NCBI RefSeq assembly: GCF_900177415.1
Contig: NZ_FXAF01000011.1
Span: forward strand, 558,001-622,000
Source: Xaviernesmea oryzae
Lineage (GTDB): Bacteria; Pseudomonadota; Alphaproteobacteria; Rhizobiales; Rhizobiaceae
Length of the DNA stretch: 64,000 bases
Reading direction: 5' to 3'
Part shown: positions 32,836-40,786 of the stretch, one piece after another
Numbering within the stretch: the first letter of the stretch is position 1
Layout: each line of letters starts with the position of its first letter
Made by a program: the position numbers and the translations under genes
Notes under the pieces: model-generated
What the model was told of the DNA's origin: nothing
Seen by the model: only the letters and a program-made list of their open reading frames with translations
Databases searched by the model: none

Positions 32836-33726
32836 ATGAAAACGGTAACTGCCGGCGTTCTGGAAGTCGCATACTTTGAAACAGGGCACGGGAATGGATT
32901 GCCGACCATTCTGCTTCATGGATTTCCCTATGATGCCCATGCGTATGACGACGTTGCCGAACGCCTGGCATCCCTGGGCCATAGATGCATTGTCCCCTTT
33001 CTCAGAGGCTTTGGACCGACACGCTTCCTTTCGGCCGAAACTCCCCGCTCCGGTGAGCAAGCGGCTCTAGGCGCGGATCTACTCGCACTGATGGATGCAC
33101 TTTCGATCGGAAACGCCGTTCTTGGAGGATATGACTGGGGCGGCCGCGCCGCCTGCATCGTCGCCGCTCTCTGGCCGGAGCGCGTACGCGGCCTGGTCAG
33201 TTGCGGCACCGGTTACAATATCCAGAATATCGCGCGGGCGGGAAACCCGGTCTCGCCGGAGGAAGAGGCTCGATATTGATACCAATATTATTTCCACTCG
33301 GAGCGCGGCAGAAAGGCATTACGGCAAAATCGCCTCGATCTCTGCCATTTCATTTGGAAACTGTGGTCTCCGACATGGGCCTTTGAGAGCGAAACCTTTG
33401 ATCGCACCGCCGCGGCTTTCGATAATCCCGACTTTGTCGAGATCGTCATTCATTCCTATCGCCATCGCTTTGGGGGCATTCCCGGGGACCCCGCCTTACA
33501 GGCGATAGAGGCCGGTCTGGCAAAGCAGCCGCGTATTGCAATACCGGCTATCATCATGCAGGGCGCCGATGACGGGGTCGATCCGCCCACTCCCGTCGAT
33601 CACGATGCGGAGCATTTCACTGCTTCATATGAGCGGCGGATCGTTGCCGGTGTGGGCCATAACCTGCCGCAGGAAGCTCCTGGCGAATTTGCAACCGCGC
33701 TCCATTCTCTCGCGAAGAGTTTCTGA
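32836..33726 (+). pseudogene. alpha/beta hydrolase (epoxide hydrolase-like) with an in-frame TGA
   Basis: One open frame of 296 codons broken only by TGA at 33277-33279 (codon 148). The first part runs MKTVTAGVLEVAYFETG, with the oxyanion motif HGFPYDA and nucleophile elbow GGYDWGGRAA (Asp nucleophile as in epoxide hydrolases and dehalogenases). After the stop the same frame continues without further stops: YQYYFHSERGRKALRQNR, then the acid loop GADDGVDPP and the catalytic His in VGHNLPQEAP, ending at TGA 33724. A Trp normally precedes YQYYF in this family, so TGG to TGA is the simplest explanation. All catalytic residues are present, so inactivation looks recent. Confidence 0.88.
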
Positions 33727-33752
33727 GCAATCCTCCGGACCGCCGCTTCACA

Positions 33753-34163
33753 TCACGAGAGCTCGCCCTCGTCGAACTTTTGACGCGCGGCCTTCACGGC
33801 CGGATGTTTGTCGCCGGCCCATTGCAGAACCTTGGAAAGCGGCTCGAAAAGCGAATGGCCGAGCGCCGTCATCCGGTATTCGACGCTCGGCGGCTTGGTC
33901 GGAAAGACTTGCCTGTCGATATAGCCGTCGCGCTGCAGGTCGCGCAGCGTCTGCGTCAGCATCCGCTGGGAAATGTCCGGTACCAGCCGGCGCAGCTCGC
34001 CGAAGCGATAGGGCTGGCGCGCCAGAGCCTCCAGAAGCAGGGTCGACCATTTGCCGGCGATCCGGTCGATCACGTCGCGAACCGGGCAATTTCCCGCGTC
34101 CCAACCGCTCGTGCCGCATTCCTTTCCATTGAGGTGAGGCTTCTCTGCCGCATGCAGGTCCAT
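33753..34163 (-). CDS. HxlR-family transcriptional regulator
   Basis: 136 residues with the winged-helix HxlR core: CPVRDVIDRIAGKWSTLLLEALARQPYRFGELRRLVPDISQRMLTQTLRDLQRDGYIDR. The conserved Cys27 before the core is the thiol used for redox sensing in QorR/HypR-like members. It is divergent from a QorB-like quinone reductase gene, the same pairing as E. coli ytfH/ytfG, so control of that gene by oxidative or electrophile stress is likely. Inverted repeats lie in the shared intergenic region. Confidence 0.92.
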   Translation of the reverse strand: MDLHAAEKPHLNGKECGTSGWDAGNCPVRDVIDRIAGKWSTLLLEALARQPYRFGELRRLVPDISQRMLTQTLRDLQRDGYIDRQVFPTKPPSVEYRMTALGHSLFEPLSKVLQWAGDKHPAVKAARQKFDEGELS

Positions 34164-34232
34164 GGGTGGTTCCCTCGAAGTAACGATCTCCCTAAAAACT
34201 GCCCCCTTTACAGGGTGAAGTCAATTCCTATT

Positions 34233-34256
34233 CTAGCGCTAGTCTCTTTTTGAGAC
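34233..34256. promoter_or_regulatory. paired palindromes between HxlR and QorB-like genes
   Basis: CTAGCGCTAG (34233-34242) overlaps by one base an inverted repeat GTCTC-TTTTT-GAGAC (34242-34256). Both lie in the 147-base divergent promoter region and are good HxlR operator candidates. Confidence 0.55.
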
Positions 34257-34310
34257 CAATATTCAGCACCGCGCCGATAGTGCCGGCCCATTGGTAGAAA
34301 GGAAATGCTC

Positions 34311-35195
34311 ATGACCAAACTTCTCGTCACCGGCGCCGCGGGGCAACTCGGCCGCGCGGTTCTGCATCACCTTCTGGAGACGTCGAAGGTCGCGCCGGGG
34401 AACATCGTTGCGGTCAGCCGCAATCCTGAAAAGCTTTCGGAATTCGCGGACAAGGGCATCGAGACACGCGCTGCCCATTTCGATGACGAGGCCGGCCTGG
34501 TGAAGGCGTTCACCGGCGTCGATCGCGTGCTGATCGTCTCGACGGACGAGCTGGCAACTCCCGGCAAGCGCCTCACGCAGCATAGGACGGCTGTTTCCGC
34601 GGCGGCCAAAGCCGGTGTCGGGCACATCGTCTACACATCCATGCCGAACCCGGACAGATCGCTGGTCAGCTTCGCTCCGGACCATCTCGGCACCGAGGAA
34701 GCAATCAAGGCGAGCGGCATTTCCTATACGATCCTGCGCAACTCCTGGTACGACGACAATTACCTGATGTCGATGCCGCACAATCTGCAGGCCGGCACCT
34801 GGTATACGGCCACGGGGAGCGGCAAGGTTGCCAATATCACGCGCGACGACTGCGCCCGCGCGGCTGCGGCGGCCCTCGCCGATCCGCCGGCCGGCAGCCG
34901 GATACTCACCCTGACGGGTCCGGAATCGCTCGCCGCGGAGGAAATCGCCGCACGCGCCTCCAAGGCTACCGGCAAGCCGCTCGACGTGGTGCATGTCACC
35001 GACGAGCAGCTCACCCACGGCCTGACCGGCGCGGGCCTGCCGGATTTCGTGGTCAAAATGCTGGTTTCGGCCGATGCCAACATCCGCGCCGGCAACTTCG
35101 ACCTGGTGACGGACGACTTCGAACAATTGACAGGCGCAAAACCGCAGGACTTGGCCGCTTACTTCGAGGCACAGAAAGCGGCATTGACCGCCTGA
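34311..35195 (+). CDS. NmrA/SDR-type NAD(P)H:quinone oxidoreductase (QorB-like)
   Basis: 294 residues of the atypical SDR family. The nucleotide motif is VTGAAGQLGRAV at the N terminus, the loop VSRNPEKL would select the cofactor phosphate, and VYTSMPNPD and LRNSWYDDNY match QorB/YtfG-like quinone reductases, which lack the classical Tyr-Lys pair. It probably reduces quinones in the cytoplasm. ATG 34311 is 7 to 8 bases after AAAGGA; ATG 34305 is too close to it. Divergent from its presumed HxlR regulator. Confidence 0.88.
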   Translation: MTKLLVTGAAGQLGRAVLHHLLETSKVAPGNIVAVSRNPEKLSEFADKGIETRAAHFDDEAGLVKAFTGVDRVLIVSTDELATPGKRLTQHRTAVSAAAKAGVGHIVYTSMPNPDRSLVSFAPDHLGTEEAIKASGISYTILRNSWYDDNYLMSMPHNLQAGTWYTATGSGKVANITRDDCARAAAAALADPPAGSRILTLTGPESLAAEEIAARASKATGKPLDVVHVTDEQLTHGLTGAGLPDFVVKMLVSADANIRAGNFDLVTDDFEQLTGAKPQDLAAYFEAQKAALTA

Positions 35196-35235
35196 CGCAT
35201 GGTGACCAGGATTGCAAATCTAAATAATCCGATGT

Positions 35236-35256
35236 AATTAGATCAATAATCTAATT
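35236..35256. promoter_or_regulatory. 21-bp inverted repeat upstream of the racemase gene
   Basis: AATTAGAT, spacer CAATA, ATCTAATT, ending 19 bases before the racemase start. The AT-rich perfect dyad suggests an operator, possibly for the MarR-like regulator encoded just downstream. Confidence 0.5.
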
Positions 35257-35275
35257 TTGATCCATATCGGAGAAA

Positions 35276-35995
35276 ATGATGCGCAAGATCGGCCTGATCG
35301 GTGGGATGAGTTTCGAAAGCACTTCCGTCTACTACCGCCTGATCAACGAAATGGTGCGGGATCGCCTTGGCGGTCTCGCCTCCGCCGATCTTCTCCTCCA
35401 CTCCGTCAACTTCGCCGAAGTGGTCGAGATGCAGAAGGCCGGCCGGTGGGACAAGGCGGCCAGGCATCTCGCCAGAAGCGCTGTGAGCCTCGAGGCCGCC
35501 GGCGCCGAATGCGTGCTGATCTGCACCAACACCATGCACCTCGTCGCCTCCGAGGTCCAGGCCGCCGTCGACATTCCCCTCGTCCACATCATCGACGAGA
35601 CGGCCAAGGCACTGAAATCCCGGGGACTGAAGCGCCCGCTCCTGCTCGCCACCCGCTATACGATGGAGCACGGCTTTTATACCGAGCGGATGAAGACGCT
35701 CGGCATCGACGTCATGGTGCCGGATGCCGACGACCGCACCGACATCCACAACATCATCTTTGGCGAACTCTGCGCCGGCACGGTGCTCGATGCGTCGCGC
35801 CTGCGGGCGATCGCCATGATCGAGAGGGCAAAGGCCGAAGGTGCCGACAGCATCATTCTCGGCTGCACGGAAATCTGCCTTCTGCTCGACCCGGAAAACC
35901 TGCCGCTTCCCTGCGCCGATTCCACGGCGATTCACGCCCGGGCGGCCGTGGATTTCGCGCTGGGCGAAAACACGATCGATCAGGTCGCTGCTTAA
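35276..35995 (+). CDS. aspartate/glutamate racemase family protein
   Basis: 239 residues of the cofactor-independent Asp/Glu/hydantoin racemase family. The N-terminal KIGLIGGMSFESTSVYYRLIN is diagnostic, and the two catalytic cysteines are in LICTNTMHLV (about 84) and IILGCTEICLL (about 198), one in each pseudo-symmetric domain. It probably interconverts L- and D-aspartate or a related amino acid. A second ATG lies one codon downstream. A 21-bp inverted repeat lies upstream, and a MarR-acetyltransferase fusion gene follows after 59 bases. Confidence 0.9.
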   Translation: MMRKIGLIGGMSFESTSVYYRLINEMVRDRLGGLASADLLLHSVNFAEVVEMQKAGRWDKAARHLARSAVSLEAAGAECVLICTNTMHLVASEVQAAVDIPLVHIIDETAKALKSRGLKRPLLLATRYTMEHGFYTERMKTLGIDVMVPDADDRTDIHNIIFGELCAGTVLDASRLRAIAMIERAKAEGADSIILGCTEICLLLDPENLPLPCADSTAIHARAAVDFALGENTIDQVAA

Positions 35996-36008
35996 TTTAT
36001 TTGACGCA

Positions 36009-36026
36009 GTCCAATAAATATTGGAC
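36009..36026. promoter_or_regulatory. 18-bp inverted repeat, candidate MarR operator
   Basis: GTCCAATA, AA, TATTGGAC, directly after a TTGACG -35-like hexamer (36001-36006) and upstream of the MarR-GNAT gene. The typical MarR autoregulatory layout makes this a likely operator. Confidence 0.6.
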
Positions 36027-36030
36027 AGAG

Positions 36031-36046
36031 TCTCCTAGACAGGAGA
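36031..36046 (+). promoter_or_regulatory. small hairpin covering the MarR-GNAT ribosome site
   Basis: TCTCCT (36031-36036), loop AGAC, AGGAGA (36041-36046). The 3' arm is the Shine-Dalgarno of the gene starting at 36055, so folding would mask it. The 6-bp stem is modest. Confidence 0.45.
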
Positions 36047-36054
36047 TTCTGCCC

Positions 36055-37002
36055 ATGACCGCGCCCGAAACCATCGAGACCATTCGCGCCTTCAACCGCT
36101 TCTACACGAACAAGATCGGCGTGCTCGCCAGGGATTATCTGGCGACACCCTACACCCTCACCGAGGGGCGCATTCTCTATGAGATGGGCGCCCGCGAGCG
36201 CGTCTCCGCAACGGAACTCAACCGCGATCTCGGGCTGGACCCTGCCTATCTGAGCCGCATCCTGAAGAAGTTCCGCGAGGCGGGCTTCATCGAGAGCGAA
36301 CCCGATCCCTCCGATAAACGCAGCCAGATCCTCAATATCACCGACAAGGGACGGGAGATCTATGAGACGCTCGGCGAACGCTCCCGGCAGCAGATCGCCG
36401 ACGACCTCCGGAACGTCGACGAAACCGGGCAGGCAAGGCTGATCGACGCAATGCAGGCGATCCGGGCGACCCTCGATCCCTCCACGGCAACCCCGCCCGC
36501 GCCCGTCATCATGCGGCCCTACCGCATCGGCGACATGGGCTGGCTCATCGAGGCGCAGGCCACGGCCTATGCCAGGGAATACGGCCTGAACGAAAAATTC
36601 GAGGCGCTGGTCGCGGAAATCGCCGGCAAGTTCATTGCCAATTTCAATCCCGAACGCGAGCGCTGCTGGATCGCCGAACGCGACGGACGAAGAGTTGGCT
36701 CCGTGCTTGTGGCGGATGGCGGCGGCGATACGGCGAAACTGCGCCTTCTCTATCTCGACCCGTCCGTCCGCGGCCTCGGGCTCGGCCGGGCGCTGGTCGA
36801 ACAATGCATCAAGTTCTCCACCCTGGCCGGCTACAGGAAGCTGTCGCTCTGGACCAACGACATCCTGACGGCGGCGATCCATATCTACGAAAAGACGGGT
36901 TTCAAGCTTGTCTCCGAGGAGAGACATGCGATGTTCGGTCCGGAATGCAACGGCCAGACCTGGGAGCTTGACCTCGCCGAGGCGAAACTTTCAGCCGCTT
37001 AG
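36055..37002 (+). CDS. MarR-type regulator fused to GNAT acetyltransferase
   Basis: 315 residues in two domains. Residues 1-145 are a MarR winged helix (TLTEGRILYEMGARERVSATELNRDLGLDPAYLSRILKKF). Residues about 155-315 are a GNAT domain with LYLDPSVRGLGLGRALVEQC (acetyl-CoA loop) and WTNDILTAAIHIYEKTGFKL. Such bifunctional proteins are found across proteobacteria; the acetylated substrate is unknown. It follows the racemase gene and may respond to an amino acid. The 3' end overlaps convergent pdxJ by 4 bases. Confidence 0.92.
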   Translation: MTAPETIETIRAFNRFYTNKIGVLARDYLATPYTLTEGRILYEMGARERVSATELNRDLGLDPAYLSRILKKFREAGFIESEPDPSDKRSQILNITDKGREIYETLGERSRQQIADDLRNVDETGQARLIDAMQAIRATLDPSTATPPAPVIMRPYRIGDMGWLIEAQATAYAREYGLNEKFEALVAEIAGKFIANFNPERERCWIAERDGRRVGSVLVADGGGDTAKLRLLYLDPSVRGLGLGRALVEQCIKFSTLAGYRKLSLWTNDILTAAIHIYEKTGFKLVSEERHAMFGPECNGQTWELDLAEAKLSAA

Positions 37003-37751
37003 ATCGTCTGCCCGCAGGCGCGGCGGAAGCGGCGTACGGTTTCCGCCATGCCGTATTCCAGCGCATCCGCCGTCAGTCCATGGCCGATGGAAACCTCGGC
37101 AAGCTTCGGGATGCGTTTGACGAGCGCCGGCAGGTTGGCCACCGTCAGGTCGTGGCCCGCATTGACGGCGAGCCCTTCCGCCAAGGCGGCGTCCGCCGTC
37201 TGGCCGAGCTTTTGAAGGATATCCGCGCCGCGCTCCGGATTGTCGTAGCAGCCGCCGTAGGGTCCCGTATAAAGCTCGATCCGGTCCGCCCCGGTCGCTC
37301 GCGCCAGCTTCACCGCCTCGACATCGCCGTCGCCGTCGGCAAACAGCGACACGCGCATGCCTTTCTTTTTCAGCCGCGCGACGATCGGCTTTAAAAGCTC
37401 CCCCTGCGCTCGGAAATCGAAGCCATGGTCGGAGGTCGCCTGGGTCGGATCGTCCGGCACCAGCGTCACCTGCTCCGGCTCGATCCGCTCGCAAAGCGCC
37501 AGGAAATCCTCGCTCGGATAGCCTTCGATGTTGAACTCCGCCTCGGGGAACTCGTCGTCGATCAGCGCGCGGATGACCGGCAGGTCGGAAAAGCGGATAT
37601 GCCGCTGGTCGGGGCGCGGGTGCACGGTCAGTCCCGCAGCGCCCGCCTGGAGCGCGATGCGTCCCAGTCCCTCGACGCTCGGCCAGGGCAGATCGCGGCG
37701 GTTGCGCAGCATCGCGACGGCATTGAGGTTCACGGAAAGCTTGGTCGGCAT
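36999..37751 (-). CDS. pdxJ: pyridoxine 5'-phosphate synthase
   Basis: 250-residue TIM-barrel enzyme condensing 1-deoxyxylulose 5-phosphate with 3-amino-2-oxopropyl phosphate in vitamin B6 synthesis. Diagnostic stretches are KLSVNLNAVAMLRNRR, GLTVHPRPDQRHI, FNIEGYPS, VTLVPD, IELYTGPYGGCYDN and the phosphate loop VSIGHGLTADALEYGM. Length is standard. ATG 37751 starts MPTKLSVNLN. No recF/acpS partners are adjacent; it stands alone and converges on the MarR-GNAT gene. Confidence 0.96.
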   Translation of the reverse strand: MPTKLSVNLNAVAMLRNRRDLPWPSVEGLGRIALQAGAAGLTVHPRPDQRHIRFSDLPVIRALIDDEFPEAEFNIEGYPSEDFLALCERIEPEQVTLVPDDPTQATSDHGFDFRAQGELLKPIVARLKKKGMRVSLFADGDGDVEAVKLARATGADRIELYTGPYGGCYDNPERGADILQKLGQTADAALAEGLAVNAGHDLTVANLPALVKRIPKLAEVSIGHGLTADALEYGMAETVRRFRRACGQTI

Positions 37752-37967
37752 GGCGATATCCCGTCTTCAGAAATCGCCCCGCTTTTAGGCCATGCGCCGG
37801 CAGATGGCCACCGGATTTGGGCAATTGCATCCATCAAGAGTTTTCATAGGCGGAAATCGCCGATGGCCGGGACTATCATTTTCCGAAATTCTAAGTAACG
37901 TATTGCTAATGGAATTTGCCGGATTGGCCCGCCGGGCCTGGCGCGGAGGCGCACCGAAGGAGGCAAA

Positions 37968-38684
37968 TTGACCAAGGAAGCCATTCCGCAGGAAGAGCGC
38001 CCTATACGCAGCGACACCGATGGGCTCGGACCCGAAGACGGCATCTCGGCCGCTTCCGGCCATGCCGGTTTTCTGCCGCAGATATCCCTCCCGTTCGAAA
38101 CGCCCGGAAAGCCGGTGGCGATCGCCGAAATGGCGGACCTGTTCGGCGTCACCCATCGCACCTTGCATTTCTACGAGGAGAAAGGCCTGCTCGCCGCAAG
38201 GCGCTCCGGCACCATGCGCGTTTACGGCGCCGCAGATATCCGGCGCATGGCCGTCATCAATGCCTGCCGGGAGATCGGCATTCCGGTGGCGGTGATCCAG
38301 GAGCTGATGGAGGAACTGGCCGCCGCGACCTCGCAGGCCGAAGCCGATGATATCTTCCAGAGCGCCCTGGCGCGCCGCAAGCGCGAGCTGACGGCGGATA
38401 TATCCAACATCCACCGCCAGATGCAGCAGATCGAAACCCTGCTGAGCGGCGAGGAAGAGGCGCCGGGAACCTCCAGGCCCGCTCCGCCGTCGCTGACCGA
38501 CATGGAAAAGCGGTGCCTCGCGCTGATGGCGGAAGGTTATTCCGCACCGCGCATCGCCCGCGCTCTCAACCTCGAATTCGAGACGCTCAGAGAGATGGAG
38601 GACGGCATCATCGAAAAACTCCAGGCGACCAACCGCTACCAGGCGGTCGCCAAGGCGCTCCTGCTCGGCATCGTGCAGAACTGA
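37968..38684 (+). CDS. MerR-family regulator with C-terminal LuxR-like helix-turn-helix
   Basis: 238 residues. A polar N-terminal tail (1-48) is followed by a MerR DNA-binding domain (VAIAEMADLFGVTHRTLHFYEEKGLLAARRSGTMRVY, about 50-88), a coiled dimerisation helix (about 130-160), and a second helix-turn-helix of LuxR/GerE type (LTDMEKRCLALMAEGYSAPR onwards, about 176-235). There is no effector-binding domain. The start is TTG 37968 with GAAGGAGG four bases upstream. It ends one base before the convergent helicase gene. Targets are unknown. Confidence 0.85.
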   Translation: MTKEAIPQEERPIRSDTDGLGPEDGISAASGHAGFLPQISLPFETPGKPVAIAEMADLFGVTHRTLHFYEEKGLLAARRSGTMRVYGAADIRRMAVINACREIGIPVAVIQELMEELAAATSQAEADDIFQSALARRKRELTADISNIHRQMQQIETLLSGEEEAPGTSRPAPPSLTDMEKRCLALMAEGYSAPRIARALNLEFETLREMEDGIIEKLQATNRYQAVAKALLLGIVQN

Positions 38685-39809
38685 TCAGCGCACCACGGTC
38701 AGCGTTTCGGCGGCGCGGGTGATCGCGGTGTAAAGCCAGCGCTCGCGCGTGTCGCGGAAGGCGAAGCTCTCGTCGAACAGCACGACATTGTTCCACTGCG
38801 ATCCCTGAGCCTTGTGCACGGTCAGCGCATACCCGTAGTCGAACTCGTCATAGCGCTTGCGGGTCGACCAGGGGATTTCCTCCTCGCTCTCGAAGGCCTG
38901 CTTCAGGAGCTTGATCTTGGCCGCACCCCGGTCCATGTCGTCGTCTTCCGGACGGATCATCAGGTTGATGCCGGGCTTCACCGTCTCCCGCGACGAACTC
39001 ATCACCTGCCAGAGCGAGCCGTTGAGCAGGCCCTTGGCCGGATCGTTCCGGAGGCAGACGAGCTTGTCGCCGGATTGCGGATATTCCGCGGTAAAACCCT
39101 TCAATTCCCGGAGCCGCTGGTTGTAGCGCTTGCGGGTCCTGTTGGTGCCGACCAGCACCTGGTCCGCCTCCAGCACCAAGGGCTGCGTCACCTCGTTGCG
39201 GGAGATCACCTTGGCGGTGCCGTAGTCGCCATACATGATCTCCTTGCCCTCGCGAACGTCCATCGCGAGCCGGATGATCGGGTTGTCGCGGGCCTGGCGA
39301 TGGATTTCCGTGAGCAGGTAGTCCGGCTCCTGTTCGGTGAAGAAGCCCCCGCCGGAAACGGGCGGCAACTGGCCCGGATCGCCGAGCACCAGGATCGGCG
39401 TGCCGAAGCTCATCAGATCCTTGCCGAGCGCCTCGTCCACCATCGAGCATTCGTCGATGATGATCAGCGCCGCCTTGGCGACGGGGCTCTGGCGATTGAT
39501 GGAAAACATCGGCGAGATGGAGGTCTTGCCGGTTTCCTCGTCCTCCACCGCCTCCTCGCCGCGCGGCCGGTAGATCAGCGAATGGATGGTCTTGGCGTTG
39601 CGGGCTCCGCGCGAGCGCAGCACCTGCGCCGCCTTGCCGGTGAAGGCCGCGAAGAGAACGTCGCCATCGACATGCTCGGCGAAATATTTGGCAAGCGTCG
39701 TCTTGCCGGTGCCCGCATAGCCGAACAGCCGGAAAACCTGGCTGCGTCCCTCCTTCAGCCATTGTGAAACGGCCTTGAGGGCCTCGTCCTGTTGCGGTGC
39801 GAATTGCAT
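38685..39809 (-). CDS. RecD/Dda-like ATP-dependent DNA helicase
   Basis: 374-residue superfamily 1 helicase. Motif I is FGYAGTGKTTLA (about 29-40), motif II IIIDECSMVDE, motif III VLGDPGQLPPVSG, motif V TVHKAQGSQWNNVV and motif VI YTAITRAAETL. It is short compared with RecD2 because no N-terminal extension is present, so it resembles phage Dda or Pif1-like 5'-3' helicases. ATG 39809 gives MQFAPQQDEAL, the family's usual Q-motif start. It is a stand-alone gene, convergent with the MerR-like gene. Confidence 0.9.
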   Translation of the reverse strand: MQFAPQQDEALKAVSQWLKEGRSQVFRLFGYAGTGKTTLAKYFAEHVDGDVLFAAFTGKAAQVLRSRGARNAKTIHSLIYRPRGEEAVEDEETGKTSISPMFSINRQSPVAKAALIIIDECSMVDEALGKDLMSFGTPILVLGDPGQLPPVSGGGFFTEQEPDYLLTEIHRQARDNPIIRLAMDVREGKEIMYGDYGTAKVISRNEVTQPLVLEADQVLVGTNRTRKRYNQRLRELKGFTAEYPQSGDKLVCLRNDPAKGLLNGSLWQVMSSSRETVKPGINLMIRPEDDDMDRGAAKIKLLKQAFESEEEIPWSTRKRYDEFDYGYALTVHKAQGSQWNNVVLFDESFAFRDTRERWLYTAITRAAETLTVVR

Positions 39810-39890
39810 GGCGAGGACTTGGCAGGATTCGAAGGGAAATCGCAACCGAAAAAGAACGAAAGATGAATCGAGGCCGGGAAGCGCCCGAAA

Positions 39891-40262
39891 TTATCGCCTT
39901 CGGCCTTGCTCCTCTTTTTGCTGCGTGCGGAGGAATTCCTGTTTCGCCAGAACCAGCTGCTCCAGCCGGTCGGTGCGGGCTTCCCAGATCGCCCGCTGCT
40001 CGGAAAGCCAATGCTCCAGCATCGCGAACTGCGCCCTTTCCAGCATGCAGGTGCGCACCCGCCCCTCCTTGCGCGTGCGGATAAGGCCGCGCTCCTCCAG
40101 GAAGCGGATATGCTTCATGAAGGACGGCAGCGCCATGTCGAAGGGCGCGGCAAGATCGCCGATGCTTGCCGGGCCATGACCCAATCGTCCAAGCACCGCC
40201 CTTCGGGTCGGGTCGGCGAGGGCCTGGAAGAGATCGTCCAGCTGTTTTGAATGGTTTTCCAT
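39891..40262 (-). CDS. ArsR-family transcriptional regulator
   Basis: 123 residues with the winged helix QLDDLFQALADPTRRAVLGRL followed by the recognition helix of MALPSFMKHIRFLEERGLI. It lacks the Cys metal-site motif of classical ArsR/SmtB, so it belongs to the metal-independent branch. It is divergent from the secreted-protein/sigma-factor operon and may control it. ATG 40262 was chosen over an upstream start at 40277. Confidence 0.88.
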   Translation of the reverse strand: MENHSKQLDDLFQALADPTRRAVLGRLGHGPASIGDLAAPFDMALPSFMKHIRFLEERGLIRTRKEGRVRTCMLERAQFAMLEHWLSEQRAIWEARTDRLEQLVLAKQEFLRTQQKEEQGRRR

Positions 40263-40411
40263 AAGGCTAAGTATCATTTTTAAAAACTTAGCTCAATGGC
40301 TAAGTGTGAAAATCTTGGAAGATCCGAAGGCTGGACGGAATAAATGCATGCGTTGCGGTGTCTTGGCATTGGCGGCCGAGAAAACCCGCCGTTCCAAACC
40401 AGGAGACCCCC

Positions 40412-40786
40412 ATGAAGACCTTCATCCTTGCGCCTTTCGCTTTCGCAGCGCTGGCCACGGCAGCCTTGGCCGCCGGTCCGTTCAAGACCGTCAGCAGCGC
40501 CAAGGGCGACGTGCTTGCCGGCGAAAAGGGCATGACGCTCTACACGTTCAGGAACGACAAGCCCGGCACCTCCAACTGCTACGACAAATGCGCCCAGAAC
40601 TGGCCGCCGGTCATGGCCGCTTCCGATGCGAAGGCCGATGGGGCATATTCGATCGTGACCCGCAAGGACGGGTCCAAGCAATGGGCCAAGGACGGCATGC
40701 CGCTTTACTACTGGGTCAAGGACACCAAGGAAGGCGATGTCACCGGCGACGGCGTGAACGGCGTTTGGGATGTCGCAAAACCCTGA
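40412..40786 (+). CDS. secreted COG4315-like repeat protein
   Basis: 124 residues: a signal peptide (1-20, cleavage after ALA) and a small domain with the LYTFRNDKPGTSNCYDKCAQNWPPV motif and its later counterpart MPLYYWVKDTKEGDVTGDGVNGVW. These match the secreted-repeat (COG4315) family of periplasmic or surface proteins of unknown function, which carry a conserved Cys pair (here Cys57 and Cys61). AGGAGA precedes ATG 40412. Its last 17 bases overlap the start of the sigma-factor gene, implying cotranslation. Confidence 0.85.
   Translation: MKTFILAPFAFAALATAALAAGPFKTVSSAKGDVLAGEKGMTLYTFRNDKPGTSNCYDKCAQNWPPVMAASDAKADGAYSIVTRKDGSKQWAKDGMPLYYWVKDTKEGDVTGDGVNGVWDVAKP

Noticed and set aside
33277..33300. 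Frameshift as the cause of the broken alpha/beta hydrolase
   Set aside because: The frame is the same on both sides of TGA 33277, so it is a nonsense codon, not an insertion or deletion.
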